Under the pieces are notes generated by a model. That model made no database searches, was not told the DNA's origin, and saw only the letters and a list, made by a program, of their open reading frames with translations. DNA of 64,000 nucleotides from Vitellaria paradoxa (lineage: Eukaryota > Streptophyta > Magnoliopsida > Ericales > Sapotaceae). Shown here piece after piece: positions 45,890 through 57,262 of the stretch (its first letter is position 1; each line of letters begins with the position of its first letter). The position numbers and the translations under genes were made by a program. The DNA is taken from the NCBI GenBank assembly GCA_019916065.1, contig CM034233.1, forward strand, positions 4,529,501 to 4,593,500, written 5' to 3'.

Positions 45890-46800
45890 AAGTTCATTAT
45901 TTCCTTCAACTCTAGGAGCATAATACAGAGCAAATGCAGGAATTGCATGCATCCTTTGTTAATCTTGTTCATCCTACACTTTGAAACAATCATCAATCAC
46001 TGAAGATATTTTAGAATGACATCCTTTGCTGAACAATGATTTCCTTAAATCTGACGCAACACACAGAATACGATTCCATAACTCTTTTGAATTTATCAAA
46101 TTTAAGTCAGGATTAAAGAGCCTTCACATTTCTACTCCACATTTCTAAGGTATAATCATTTTCGGCCATTGTGCAAACCAAAACCTCAAATTGCTGTCAT
46201 GCGGGTCTTAGTCTCATAAGGACACTTGTGTCATGAATTAGTGGATTGATGCAAGTCAAGATATTGTTTTCATCTTGTAATCGTATAAGTGGGCGAATAA
46301 TAGATTGATGGCTGTCTGACAAAGCTGAAACAACCTCAAATTGAGATTTGTTCACTATTTCATTTTCAACTACGTACCTGATCATTTTCCGCATATTGCT
46401 TCGATATAATCTCGTCATCTTGATGATGCTTGACCTCTGCAATTATACTAGAAATGCATTATGGATCTGCCTCAGCAATTACTTTCCTTGGTAGAGCTTC
46501 AATTGTGTCTTCAAATGAGCGCATGGTATTTGGAACTATCAATGTTTCATCAAGATCAAATACGATCGATAGCATGGCATCTGAGATTCAGCATAAGAAA
46601 GGTAAAAATTGTAAAGTCTTAATGCTACGTTAAATCCTTAGAAACATGGGCAACATCCATCATTTTTCCTGGAGAGCGTGGCAACTAAATGGAGCTCCTC
46701 ACCTCCAAGTGACATTATCGCTGTCTTGTCCTCTATGATGCATGACGAGTGCAAAAGGTACAGCAGAAAGTTGTGTGATCGCAACTTAGACTATTAAGAA
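45890..46800 (-). pseudogene. CPL1-like CTD-phosphatase fragment, copy 2
   Basis: Minus-strand pieces line up with the N-terminal half of plant C-terminal domain phosphatase-like 1. In order they are MSLGGEELHLVATLSRKNDG (near 46690), [20 protein letters not shown] (46505-46565, catalytic DLDET intact), SALSDSHQSIIRPLIRLQDE and NPLIHDTSVLMRLRPA. VCTMAENDYTLEMW and IPAFALYYAPRVEG (about 45900) follow. Stops (after EADP and RLRPA) and frame changes make it dead. The pieces run on without visible introns, which suggests a retrocopied or cDNA-like origin, but the parent gene's introns cannot be checked here. Confidence 0.75.
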
Positions 46801-47315
46801 TCATCTCTAATATTTTAGAATTATTTATATGCTTTTATAGTCCTAGAATTTTTCATAATTTTCTTATAAGTCAGTTTCTTAAACAAGTTATTTGAATTAG
46901 CTAAAATTTTTAATCGATATTTTTTTAGAAATTTCAAGTCCTATGGATATCTCTAGATTATTCTACTACCAATCTATGGATTAATATAAATAGGTGACCA
47001 TGGGTTTTATTTGCAAGAGTAAGAAGTTTCCTTAAGTGTACGTAAATTATGAGAGACAACTTTAGTTTAGTATATAAGAAGATTAAAATGTAGAATTACT
47101 TTTTGAGAGTAGTGTGAAAGTATTAGGATGTAAGTATTAACATCATTTGTTCAAAATTTTTATACAAAGTTTGCCTAAATAAAGTTCTTATTTATTTAAA
47201 GTGGGCACCTTCATTCAACATGACTCCATTTTAAAGGAAAAACCGATGAAATAATAGTGTAGAACACTACAAATGGTAGACACATTTCACTAGGATGCAT
47301 GAAGTGGGAGATCCT
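46297..47315. repeat. Long dispersed direct repeat, copy 2
   Basis: Same-orientation partner of 39740-40505. Shared landmarks are the 'gtctgacaaag...caacctca' start, 'gcgcatggtattt', 'tataaataggtgaccatgggtttt', 'cctaaataaagttcttatttatttaaagt' and the terminal 'gcatgaagtgggagatcc'. The segment about 46650-46870 is absent from copy 1. Confidence 0.7.
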
Positions 47316-48718
47316 ATGCGATGAGAAAATATAATTAAATTTTTTTGTCTGCAGTGATGTTGGTAAAAGTATACTTAATTATTATTTTAAAATAAAAAGA
47401 CCGTGAACCTATAAATTACTTATAATTAAAATTATCTCTTAATCACATTATGATGATAGAATGTTTTGGTATTATTTTACAAAACAATTGTATTTTTTTA
47501 TTTTTTATTTTTTATGTGGGCAGGGCATTACAGGTCCTTTACGGCTCTCTCTTCCCCCTCTCTCATCCACTTGTGCTACCGCGTGTACCAACCCAACCGC
47601 GTGAATATTTTATCGACGGGAATAAAGATAAGAGAGCGACAAATAATGGACAGATGGGAGCATATGCAAGAAGATACACGTCCCGTCTTTGTCCTCCCAA
47701 AAGTTTTCCGCACCACGTAAGCCTCAGCCTGACATGAAATCCCCCGGATCAACGGACACATATACATACAAATAGAGTAATTTATCATCGTAGAAGATAA
47801 ATAAATAAATAAAGAAAAATCCACCGGCAACTCTTACCGGTCACATTCCACGTGTCAAGCTCTCTCAAAAGGTCCTGCACTGCTTCAACATATTTGGCAA
47901 AGTCAAAAATTCGTGTATATAAATATACACATTCCAACAATGGTTTTTTTTAAGTTAAAACAAAATAATATAAAATTTTATAAATTTTTATGAACATGAA
48001 TTATGAAATAATAAAATTTAAATTATTTATTTATTACACAAAATACGAGGTATTAATTTTTATAATTTTATATAATTTTAAACACACCCAATATACGAAG
48101 TGGCTAGCAAGTAACAGTAAAAGACCTGATTGGCAATAGCATGATACCAGAGAGCTAAAGCCATGCAAGCTCTAAAAATAATGCATTATCAAACAAAACA
48201 CAGATTACACACATTAAAACCAAATATATAGTAAAGTTTTCTAAAACACCATTCACCAACACAAATATATGATTTCTGTACATGTCGTTTCTTGTCTCAA
48301 AAGCCCTATCGGCATTACTTCGATACATATATATATATATATATATATGTACATGCATTACTACAATCAACAGCAACCAAATAAACAAAAACCAACCCCC
48401 CACCCTTTTTTTCTCCTAAAAGCAAATTAATAAAAATGGAAAACTCCAAATTTTTCATAAAGATATATTTAACACCATCAACCCTTTTGCACAGCTTAAT
48501 TTTCTTATTGTTCTATTTAACTTTATATATATATATATATATATATAAATTTGTATAATACAAAAGCTTTTTCTTTTTTTTTGTTTTTTTTTTTGGTTTT
48601 TTAACCGCTCAAGTTTCCTACCCCCGGAAGATTAGGAAGCACAGCATAACATCAAACCTTCTTCTGTCTTTGAGCTATGCTCACTGGTTTTTTTATACAG
48701 ATCATTTTCTTAATTTGA
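47316..48718. other. Intergenic region and 3' flank of the PLATZ gene
   Basis: No gene recognised. 47520-47900 is less AT-rich and holds overlapping frames on both strands without homology, plus a CACGTG at about 47849-47854. TA tracts lie at about 48327-48348 and 48526-48547. The part nearest 48718 is probably PLATZ 3' UTR. Confidence 0.45.
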
Positions 48719-50291
48719 TCAGAATGGAGCGCGACGGGGGAAGCCCTTTCTCCTCCTCCTGGAATTAGGATGATTGAATATGGGAGGAGTGTCAGGAGAA
48801 ATGGAACCTGCCGAAGCAGAGCAGGAAGAGTATTTGTCACCAGCACCATCTTCTGAGGGAATTATTGCGGGAACCTCCATCATATAATTCGAAACATTTG
48901 TCTTGATGCAAGTCTTTTTGGGGTTTGAAAACTCATCCGATTCAGACCCACGTGTTGCATCCCCATTTTGATTGGTCCTTGGTGTGAATGTCAGCTCTGG
49001 ATCACCACCCTTCATTCCTCCAAGCTACCCACAAAAAAATAAAATAAAATAAAATAAAAGGGCGAAACAGGGGAAACAGAGCAATGAACAAGGAGAGGAA
49101 GGAAACATAATATTTTTACTTAAATTCATTTTTATAATTAAATCTATAATTAAGGAATAACGAGTACTAAAAAGGGATACATTTCTGTTTCAAGCCCATA
49201 ATTTTGTATGTTCAAACATACTTTGTACACGAGAACAATGTTAGGAGTCCACATTAATATATACGATGCTGTGCCATCTCAACCTTTCATTACTTGTGGG
49301 CCCACCTTCGATACTTGGGCCCCACCGTGAGCCTAGACAGCGTCAGCTTCACGCAGATGTGACGAGGCGACTGTGCATCATAGTATGGCCGCTGCATCAA
49401 ACGTTTTAGGGCATGTTTGGTGGCACAAAAAATTGGTAAACATTACAATAAAAATAAAAAAAGAATGTGATATAAAAATAATATGTGAAAAATTTTGATC
49501 GAGAGAAAATATAAAAATTAATTAAAATTAGTGAGTTTTGATAAATTTTAGTGTCACCAAACCAAACATGACCTTAGCTTATTGTTTTCGAAAATTATTG
49601 TACTAAAATAAATCAAAAGTTCTTTTCTGCACAAGAAACCCTCGCGAAAGATGGATTCAAAGGAGTTACAAAAGCAATCAAACTCGTAACAGCGAGAAAA
49701 CTCATGAACGTTTAAACACAGAATTCGAAAGAAAAAAAAAAGTTTAAATACAGAATTGAAATGCAGGGTAAATTAAAAAAAAAAAAAAAATTGATCACCT
49801 TGCAACCGAGAGAGCAGAACCTGAAGGAGTCGAGGAGGCTTCGGCGGCAAACCTCACAGGTGTTGACGACTCCCTTTCCAGGCCTCGGCTGCGGCCGCTC
49901 ATTCAGGAACACAATCTTGGCGCTGTTAATAATGTAGGTCTGAATGCAGGAAATGTCGATGTGTTTCTGAATCTCGCTAACCCTCACAACGTTGTGGTAC
50001 GAGGATCGCCTGATCTGCGGATAGAATCCCGCCGCCCCAGATCGATGAGAAATGGAGAAATTGATAAAAGAATTGACCAAGGAGATTACTGGAAAAAGGA
50101 CTCGCCTGAAGGAGGCGATGGTGTTTGTGGTGGATCGAGCAGTGAGAGCAGAGAGCATTTTTTTCCATACAATCCAAACAGAACATATTGCATTCGCTTT
50201 TATTGGAAGCCCCGTGAAATGCACAAGGACTGAAATAGCTGGCTTGAAGCATTGGCTTCAACCATGGCGGACCTTTGTCGTCCTTCCCCAT
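48719..50291 (-). CDS. PLATZ zinc-binding transcription factor
   Basis: Three exons in phase on the minus strand: 50291-50106, 50014-49799 and 49024-48719, giving 235 residues. Exon 1 begins [20 protein letters not shown], the usual PLATZ N-terminus, and has the Cys/His zinc-binding block (CAFH...CNMFCLDC...[11 protein letters not shown]). Exon 2 begins [20 protein letters not shown] and holds the second block ([20 protein letters not shown], then CK). Exon 3 is a low-complexity acidic/serine tail ending [18 protein letters not shown] proteins bind A/T-rich DNA and act in the nucleus, often in growth or stress control. Start 50291 is the only ATG in frame upstream of the motif. The first intron appears to use a GC donor (CAG|GCGAGT). 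Confidence 0.9.
49409..49575. repeat. MITE-like family C copy 3, inside the second PLATZ intron
   Basis: Starts AGGGCATGTTTGGTGGCACA and ends GTGTCACCAAACCAAACATG, an inverted pair. The interior 'ataaaaataatatgtgaaaaattttgat' matches 30143-30299. It lies in the intron 49025-49798. Confidence 0.6.
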
Positions 50292-51337
50292 TCCATCGAT
50301 CGGACTCAGCTTCAATTCACTTAAAAAAAAAATAGAACAGCGCCAAAAAAACAAAAAAAAAATGCATCGATACAGAGATATATATATATATACATACCAT
50401 GAACTTCTTGGTGTCTGCCGATCGAAAGGACAAAACCCTAATGAGATTTGTCACTGGCAAAAGATGAGAATGAAGCCCACATAAGCTCCATTGGAAACGG
50501 ATTGAGAAGGAAACTCTGATATTAAGCGAAATAAAGGAACGCCGCCTTATGAAAGACGGAACAAGAAAAGATCGGAAGGAGTTACGTCTGTAATTCGAAG
50601 TTGAAGGGCAAAAAGCTGTACCTTTTTGTAAATTCTTCCTCGTAAACCGCTGCCTATCAGCTTCTGTATGTATATACCAGCTTCTGTATGTATAAGTATG
50701 CGGTGGTTAAAAAAAAAATAAAAAATAAAATCTCAATGGTCTATATATATATATATATACACCAATTTGTATATATCTGTGAGAGGACAAATGGCGTGGA
50801 GGTGGACAGATACATGGAATGGAAGACTACAAAGACAAAAAAAAAATAAAAAATAAAATTGAAAATTAAAATAGTTTATTTATTTATTTATGTATGACGG
50901 TATCATTGACTATTTTACATTTAAATCCAATTTGCATTTATGTTTTATTATTTATTTATTTGGAATTTTGTCGTCAATTTAAGTCTTCTTTGTCATTTAT
51001 TAATTAATAATATTAAAAGACCGAAACGTGCCATGGCTCATAGTTAATGAAATGACAGCCGTTGTAAATTGAGGAATTTCGAGCAGACTCAACAGTGGGG
51101 CCCACTCGACCCGGATAATAATCCCCCGCCCTTCGCACAAACTTATGCTGACGTCTGGTCAAATCAAATGAGACTTGATTGATTCGGCATTAATTTGCTA
51201 ATGAGTGGAGTGTGGCATCAATCCAACGGGGAGTCCATTCAAATCGGATCATTGATTAATTAATTAATTTTTTTATTCAAGTTTTACTATATTTTTAAGT
51301 GATTGTGCATTGAGCTTAATTGAGTTATTTAACAAGC
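50292..51337. other. PLATZ 5' region and upstream spacer
   Basis: Contains the likely 5' UTR, TA tracts (about 50378-50392 and 50741-50758) and a direct repeat of 'ccagcttctgtatgtat' (about 50657-50692). No other gene. The promoter cannot be placed more exactly. Confidence 0.45.
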
Positions 51338-51350
51338 TAAGCTTCCTCTG

Positions 51351-51617
51351 GCCAACACGGGGGTGGCCGAGTTGAAGTCGGGTTCACCTTAGAGTTTGAG
51401 TCTCTCGAGGTTTCGGGTTCGACTTCCTTACGGAGGGTGGGTTACCGCTGTAATGGCGGGTGCCTAATGGCCTCCTCTCGGTCGTGCCGGTCAGCCAGGA
51501 CTTGCCTAGACTGGTTAACTCGCCAGGGGCCTTTGCCGACTAGGGTCCTAGAGCGTGCTTCGCCCTGTGCGCACCCCAGTACGGGGTAGCGGCTGCAGAC
51601 TTTCACGTACCAGAAGT
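51351..51617 (+). mobile_element. tRNA-derived SINE with a perfect 13-bp target-site duplication
   Basis: TAAGCTTCCTCTG occurs at 51338-51350 and again at 51618-51630, directly flanking a GC-rich 267-bp unit. Near its 5' end are a box-A-like GTGGCCGAGTTGAAG (about 51363-51377) and a box-B-like GGTTCGACTTCC (about 51416-51427), spaced as in a tRNA promoter. Composition contrasts strongly with the AT-rich surroundings. There is no poly-A tail. The duplication is unmutated, which suggests a fairly recent insertion. Confidence 0.75.
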
Positions 51618-51729
51618 TAAGCTTCCTCTGTTCATGAGTAAAATATTTTGCTTATGTAATAAAAAATTATAAAAAACAACAAACTATTTAGTAAAATATC
51701 CTAAATGCATTAAAATGGTTGGTGATTTT

Positions 51730-52260
51730 AAGGCTCTGTTTAGGAAGTTTAGCTAACCTTTACTTAATTTTTTGGTTTTTTTTTTTTTTTGAATGATCAA
51801 ATTTATTCACTTAAATTTGAATTTTTTTAAATCACAAAGGATAAAAATGTCAAATTTACAAAATGTTAAAAAATTAAGTGTTATTTAGTTTGTTTTATAT
51901 TTCTGTTTTCTAGTTTTGTTTTTTATTTTCTATTTTAATCTCACTTTTTCATTTTATACTTTTGAAAATAAAGAAAATAACTCAAAACTCATTTCGTTAC
52001 TTGTGTTTTCAAAATTTGTTATCAAAAACAGAAATTAAGCTTACACATAAAATGAAAAATAATAAAATGTCGTTTTGAGAGTTTAAAGCTCTGCTTAGGA
52101 AGCTTAGCTAATCTTTTAGTTTCGGTTACTTAATTTTTTAATTTTTTTTTTTTTTGAAATGATCAAATTTATCCACTTAAATTTAAATTTTTTTAAACCA
52201 TAAAGGTCAAAAATGTAAAATTTACAAAACGTTAAAAAATTAATTATAAAAAAATTAACT
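51730..52260. repeat. Direct repeat pair with a family B fragment between
   Basis: Copy 1 (51730-51883) and copy 2 (52084-52260) share 'ctctg(t/c)ttaggaag(t/c)ttagctaa', 'gatcaaatttatccacttaaattt' and 'aaaatttacaaaa(t/c)gttaaaaaatta'. A 200-bp truncated family B MITE-like segment (51884-52085) lies between them. Confidence 0.55.
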
Positions 52261-52621
52261 TTTTTCTTCCCAAACATAAAAAAAAAAATTAATAATATTT
52301 TCCTCCCCATATTAAGCCTAAATTACTTCACAAAAGTACAAACAACGTTGCATCTCCCGCTTTTCCTGATTTGTTTTCTAGCAAATAAATTCAAGTTTAT
52401 ATATATTATATTTACTAGCTGAATTCTAAATTTAAATAACAAAAAAATTGTGAGCGAGAATTAAATAAAACCACAAGGAAAAAGCTGTAATGTGATTTTT
52501 AAAATGAAAGACACATGCCAGGATATAACTACAAAATCATGGAAGACTCTTTAGAGAGTTGGCTCAATTATTAAATAAGCCTGAATTTCCTGTTGCAAAA
52601 TTGATTGCTTACTAAGGGTAA

Positions 52622-52792
52622 ATTTGGTTAATTAACTCAACTGATAAGATTTTAGATTTACTTCTTAATAGTTATTAGTTCGAGCCTTCTCGAGACTACT
52701 AGAGAATTTATCCGATCGTTAACTTCATAGCCCCATAGATTAATTGAGGTGTGCGTAAGCTGATTCGGATACCCTCAGTTTAAAAAAAAATT
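52622..52792 (+). mobile_element. tRNA-derived SINE-like repeat with A tail
   Basis: Box-A-like 'aactcaactgataagat' (about 52637-52653) and box-B-like AGTTCGAGCCTTCT (about 52677-52690) are at tRNA spacing. The 3' part 'gtgtgcgtaagctgattcggataccc' followed by an A9 run is the usual tail of a widespread plant SINE type. No clean target duplication was found. Confidence 0.6.
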
Positions 52793-53186
52793 AGTTATAA
52801 AAAACTAGTTTTTAGTTTTTATAATTTTGTTTTTTTAGTAACTATAAAATCAAACCAAACAATATTAACGTTAGACCATATTTAACAGGTACACTTTTAT
52901 ATGTTAAAAATGTTAACAAATAGTACTTACCAAAAAAATAAAATGTTAACAAATAGTTATGCTAGATAATATGTAATGCACTTTTTATATTTTGAACAAT
53001 TTTATCTTTATTTAGTTAATAGTGAATCTTATGTGATATTTACTATCTATTAAATAAATAAAATTTTATATTAGTATTTATTTCCTCTCTCTAATTTCTC
53101 ACATAATTAAATATTACTATTTTATTTTTAGTTTTTAAAAAATATTAATATAATAATAGTAATTAAAATGCACTTAAAAGGCATGA

Positions 53187-54250
53187 GTAATTTGAATAAT
53201 TACTTCTAAAATTTTAAATTTTATAAATTTATTTTTGTCATAAAATTTGCCTTGATAATAAATTTTATTTATTGATTTAGTAATTGAATAATTAGTTTTA
53301 AAGTTTAAATTTTTTTATATTGGTCCTTTAGTTTGGATAATTAATTTTTAAATTTAAAATTTTTTATATTTATCTTTTAGTTTTGAAATTTTGATATAAT
53401 AAATTTTACCAATTAATTTACTAATTAAATAAACATGAGCAGTTTGAAAAGTTAGTTCTGAAGTTGAATCTTATATTTTTATCTTTTAGTCATAAAAATT
53501 GGTTTAATAAAAAATTGACTAATTAGTGGAAACATTTATTTGAATAATTATTATTAAAATTAAATTTAATATATTTGTCTTTTAATTATGAAGATTGATT
53601 TAATAATAATTTTTATTGCTTAGTTTACTAATTAGCGAAAACATTGATTTGGATAATTAATTTTAAAAATTAAATACATATATTTATCTTTTAGTTGTGA
53701 AACTTAATTTAATAATAACTTTTACTAATTAAAGGAAACATGAATAATGTTGATAATTAATTCTAAAAGTTAAATTTTATATATTTTGCCTTTTAGTTAT
53801 GAAGATTGATTTAATAATAAATTTTATTGTTTTGTTTACCAATTAGCAAAAACCTTGATTTGAATATTAGTTTTAAAAATTAAATTTTATATATTTATCT
53901 TTTGGTTATGAAAATTAATTTAATAATAATTATTACTAATTGATTCACTAATTGAAGAAAACATGAATAGAATGGATAATTAATTCTAAAAATTAAATTT
54001 TATTTATTTATCTTTGATTTATTAAAAAATTTTACTACTAATTTTCAAAAAATAGTTTAGATAATTAACTCTTGAACTTGAAATTTTTATATTTATCTTT
54101 TAGTAATAAAAATTAAATTAATAATAAACTTTACTAATTTATTAATTCAAATTTTAAATTTTGGATACTTTTTCTCTAGCTAAGAAAATTAATTTATTTA
54201 TTAATTTTACTGATTAATTTAGTATTTAGTAAAAAAATGATTTACTAATT
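53187..54250. repeat. Degenerate ~105-bp tandem array
   Basis: The phrase 'atatttatcttttagttatgaaaattgatttaataataa' and its variants recur at about 53370, 53480, 53576, 53685, 53787, 53896, 54008 and 54094. Spacing is 85-113 bases, mostly about 105. Each unit also has 'taatt...aaaacatgaat...ggataattaattctaaaaattaaatttta'. Units are diverged, and no coding is seen. Confidence 0.7.
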
Positions 54251-54713
54251 AATAATTACTCCATACCAATGGGAAAATAACACAAATGTTAATTTAAAAG
54301 TTAACGAAATAAATGTGAGTTTTAAATCTTTACTAACTTAACAAGGTAAAACTGTCAATAGGTAAAAAATACATTAAACATACTTTGGCATTAACAATGT
54401 TTGCGTGCTTTACGTATGCTTTAACGTAACTATTTACTAACTTAATAAGGAAAATTAAATTTTAGAGAGACATTTTGTTTTTTTTTTTTTAATTTTTTTC
54501 ATCCTGTATTTTTTTTCATATCTATTTGAATAAAAGTTAAACAAATTAAAAAATAACTTTTTTTTACTTTTTTTATCCAAATAAATAGTTTTTAGTCAAA
54601 CATTTGCTCCTTTATTTGAATCAACAATCTGCACATGAAACAAAAAAAAAAAAAAAAGAACATTATAATATTATACTACCTTTCCCAATCTTCTTAAAAT
54701 TCATAGTATTAAA
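54251..54713. other. AT-rich intergenic spacer
   Basis: No gene. Poly-T and poly-A runs only (for example about 54478-54492 and 54642-54657). Confidence 0.5.
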
Positions 54714-55039
54714 GTGGCATTTGGTTTACTTTTCTGTTTTCATTTTATGTATTAAAAATTTTACAATAAGGAAAACAAAACTTGTTTTGAGATTTTTCTT
54801 ATTTTAATATTTTCTTTATTTTTTGTTGAAAACTCTCAAAACGATTTTTTATTATTTTTCATTTCATGTGTAAACTCATTTTCAGTTTTCGAAAACAAAT
54901 TTCGAAAACATAACTAACCAAACGAATTTTAAGCTGTTTTTCTTATTTTCAAAAGTATAAAATAAAAAATGAGCTCAAAATAGAAAATAGAAAACAAAAA
55001 CAGAAAATAAAAAATAAAAAAAATAAACCAAATGGCCAA
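54714..55039. repeat. MITE-like family B copy (opposite orientation)
   Basis: Starts GTGGCATTTGGTTTACTTTT and ends AAATAAACCAAATGGCCAA, an inverted pair of about 18 bases. The interior is the reverse complement of the 58501-58829 copy. Confidence 0.7.
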
Positions 55040-57020
55040 TAAATTATTTTCTAAATCTATAATGCTGCATAATGATTCCTTAGATCTAGGAAAAATGAAA
55101 AAACTTAAACTAAGCTTGGAAAACAAAACACGCGAAAAGGAAAGAAAAAAGAAATTATGTATTTTTCTCCTTCAATTTGAAGTAATTTCAAATTTAATTC
55201 CAACAATAAGAAAAAAAAAAAAAAAAAAAAGCCATAAGCACTGTGATAGACGATATATTTAAATTGAAGAATGCATTCAAGTCAATACTCCACCGTCATA
55301 TTTGGGAAGTTCACAACAAACAATCGTCCTCGTATTTGCTTACTTTTACTCTTCAGTTAAAAAATAAAAAAGAAAAAAAAATTAAAACTTTACTAGAATA
55401 CTCTATAAAAGGGGAAAATAAAGGGAGAGGGTAATTTTTAAGGTTAAGAAATCTTACCAAACATACGTAATTAACACTACTAAAATATTTAATTAAAAAT
55501 CAATTGAAAAGAGGGGAAAAAGTCTGTTAAAGACAATCATAGTGTTGAAGTGACGTAAAAAGTAACACGTGATAAAATTTGTTTAGAGAAAATTAAAAAT
55601 TTTATTAATTTTTTAACATTCTTAAGAAAAATTTACGACTTCAAACAGAGCGGCTGCGTTTGGCAAGTCAAATGGAGTTGACTTTATTTGGACAATTTTT
55701 CTTTTTTTTTTTTGGTCTTAATAAAATTTTGTTTTACTAAAATTTATTTTTTTATTATTCATATATTTTTTTAAAAGTAAAAAATATGTGCAAAAGTTAA
55801 GGGTAGACGGTTTAGCCATATCCCACCAAACCCACCCATTTTCATGGGCCGAGAAAGTTTTGTCTGCCCGTTTAGTTATTCGATTCGGGCTTGGTATTGA
55901 GCGCGGTAGCCGGCCCTAGCTCAAAAGATATATAAAAAAAAAAAAAATGTATTTTACATATTTTTTTGTATTTATATATTGTTTTATTTAAATTTCATTT
56001 ATAAAAATTAAGTTTTTATATTAAAATTTATAAAAAGATATTTATTTTAAGGCGATAGTAAATATAATCCACTTTTGACTTCTCACACTCCAAATAAATA
56101 TTATTTACTGTGAGATAAAATGGAGTGTAAAAAATTAAAAGTGGAGTGTATTTTGGTATTTTCTTTATTTTAATAATAAACTAATTACTTTTATAATGTA
56201 TAAAATAATTCTTATTTAAAAATATAGTTTTTTTAAATAAAGTGAATTTACATGAACAGCCTCAAAACTAAACTTAATTCTGATTTTTTTTTTAAATCCA
56301 ACCCGACTTGAAGAATAACAAAATTATTTCTTCCTTGCCAAGGCAGCCCGTCCGGTCCATTGGTGAATCCTATTAAAATTATCAAATTTTAGTAAAATTA
56401 AAAAAAATCTTATAAAATGAAAATAAAATTTAATTGAAAATTTTTTCTTCTAGACTTCGTTAAAAATAGTGAATTTAATGGGATTTGATTTCTTTTCGTT
56501 ACTTAAATTTTGTGACTTATATATCACTCGAAATCTAATCTAAAATAATAGAATTTGATAAAAATTAATTTTTTAAGTCACCTAAGTAAGTGATTAAATT
56601 TATCTTTATCATATCATATTTACTTTATTTTTTATTTTATATTAACATGGTCAAATTTAGTATTTTTCTTAAATCAAATCAATTCTATTCTTATCTTCAA
56701 AATATGTTTCAAACATTAAATTTTATTTAACAAATTAAATTAAATTAAATTAATTCTTTATTTTAAAATCAAATCAATTATATGAAAAAAATATTTCCAA
56801 ACGGAATGTCAAGCTAAAAAAAAATTATATTTGAAACAGAGCGTAATTCATCACCGCGTAAAATCCAGCCTTGATTTTATTGTAGCATTAAACATGACCT
56901 AATTATAATATTAATACATACAAATTAAACAATCCTAGTTCTAATTGGTATGGAAAGAAAGCTTCGGTGTATATACGAAGGGTCTTCCCAAGTCTAAGGC
57001 AACTAAGATGTTTGTTTTAT
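55040..57020. other. AT-rich intergenic region
   Basis: No gene. A slightly GC-rich patch at about 55805-55920 ('gggtagacggtttagccatatcccacc') and homopolymers are all that stands out. Confidence 0.5.
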
Positions 57021-57021
57021 A

Positions 57022-57262
57022 ACTCCAAGGGGTTAGATGGGATGGTTTTGAGGTGGGACTTAGAGTTTACCACTCCCAAGTCTCAAGTTCAAGTCTCATT
57101 TCTAACAAAAACTTGGGACCAGCCTCCCGGGCGCAAAGCGTAGTAAAGGTTGGTAGACGAACCGTATCCAATTCTTAGGTATGGGTCCGACTCTCCGCCG
57201 CTACGTGAGTCTGCGATTTACCGCTTTACCGCTGCACATATTGAGGGACCGGTATGTGTGAC
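57022..57262 (+). mobile_element. Second SINE-like, GC-rich repeat
   Basis: A 240-bp GC-rich island in AT-rich DNA with 'gggatggttttgaggtgggactt' followed about 30-40 bases later by a box-B-like 'caagttcaagtctcatttct'. It then reads 'ggaccagcctcccgggcgcaaagcg'. Layout resembles the 51351 SINE, but the two do not align and flanking duplications were not found. Confidence 0.4.

Noticed and set aside
47450..47830. Overlapping 84-95-codon frames near 47.6 kb
   Set aside because: No recognisable protein on either strand; kept only as intergenic sequence with a CACGTG site.
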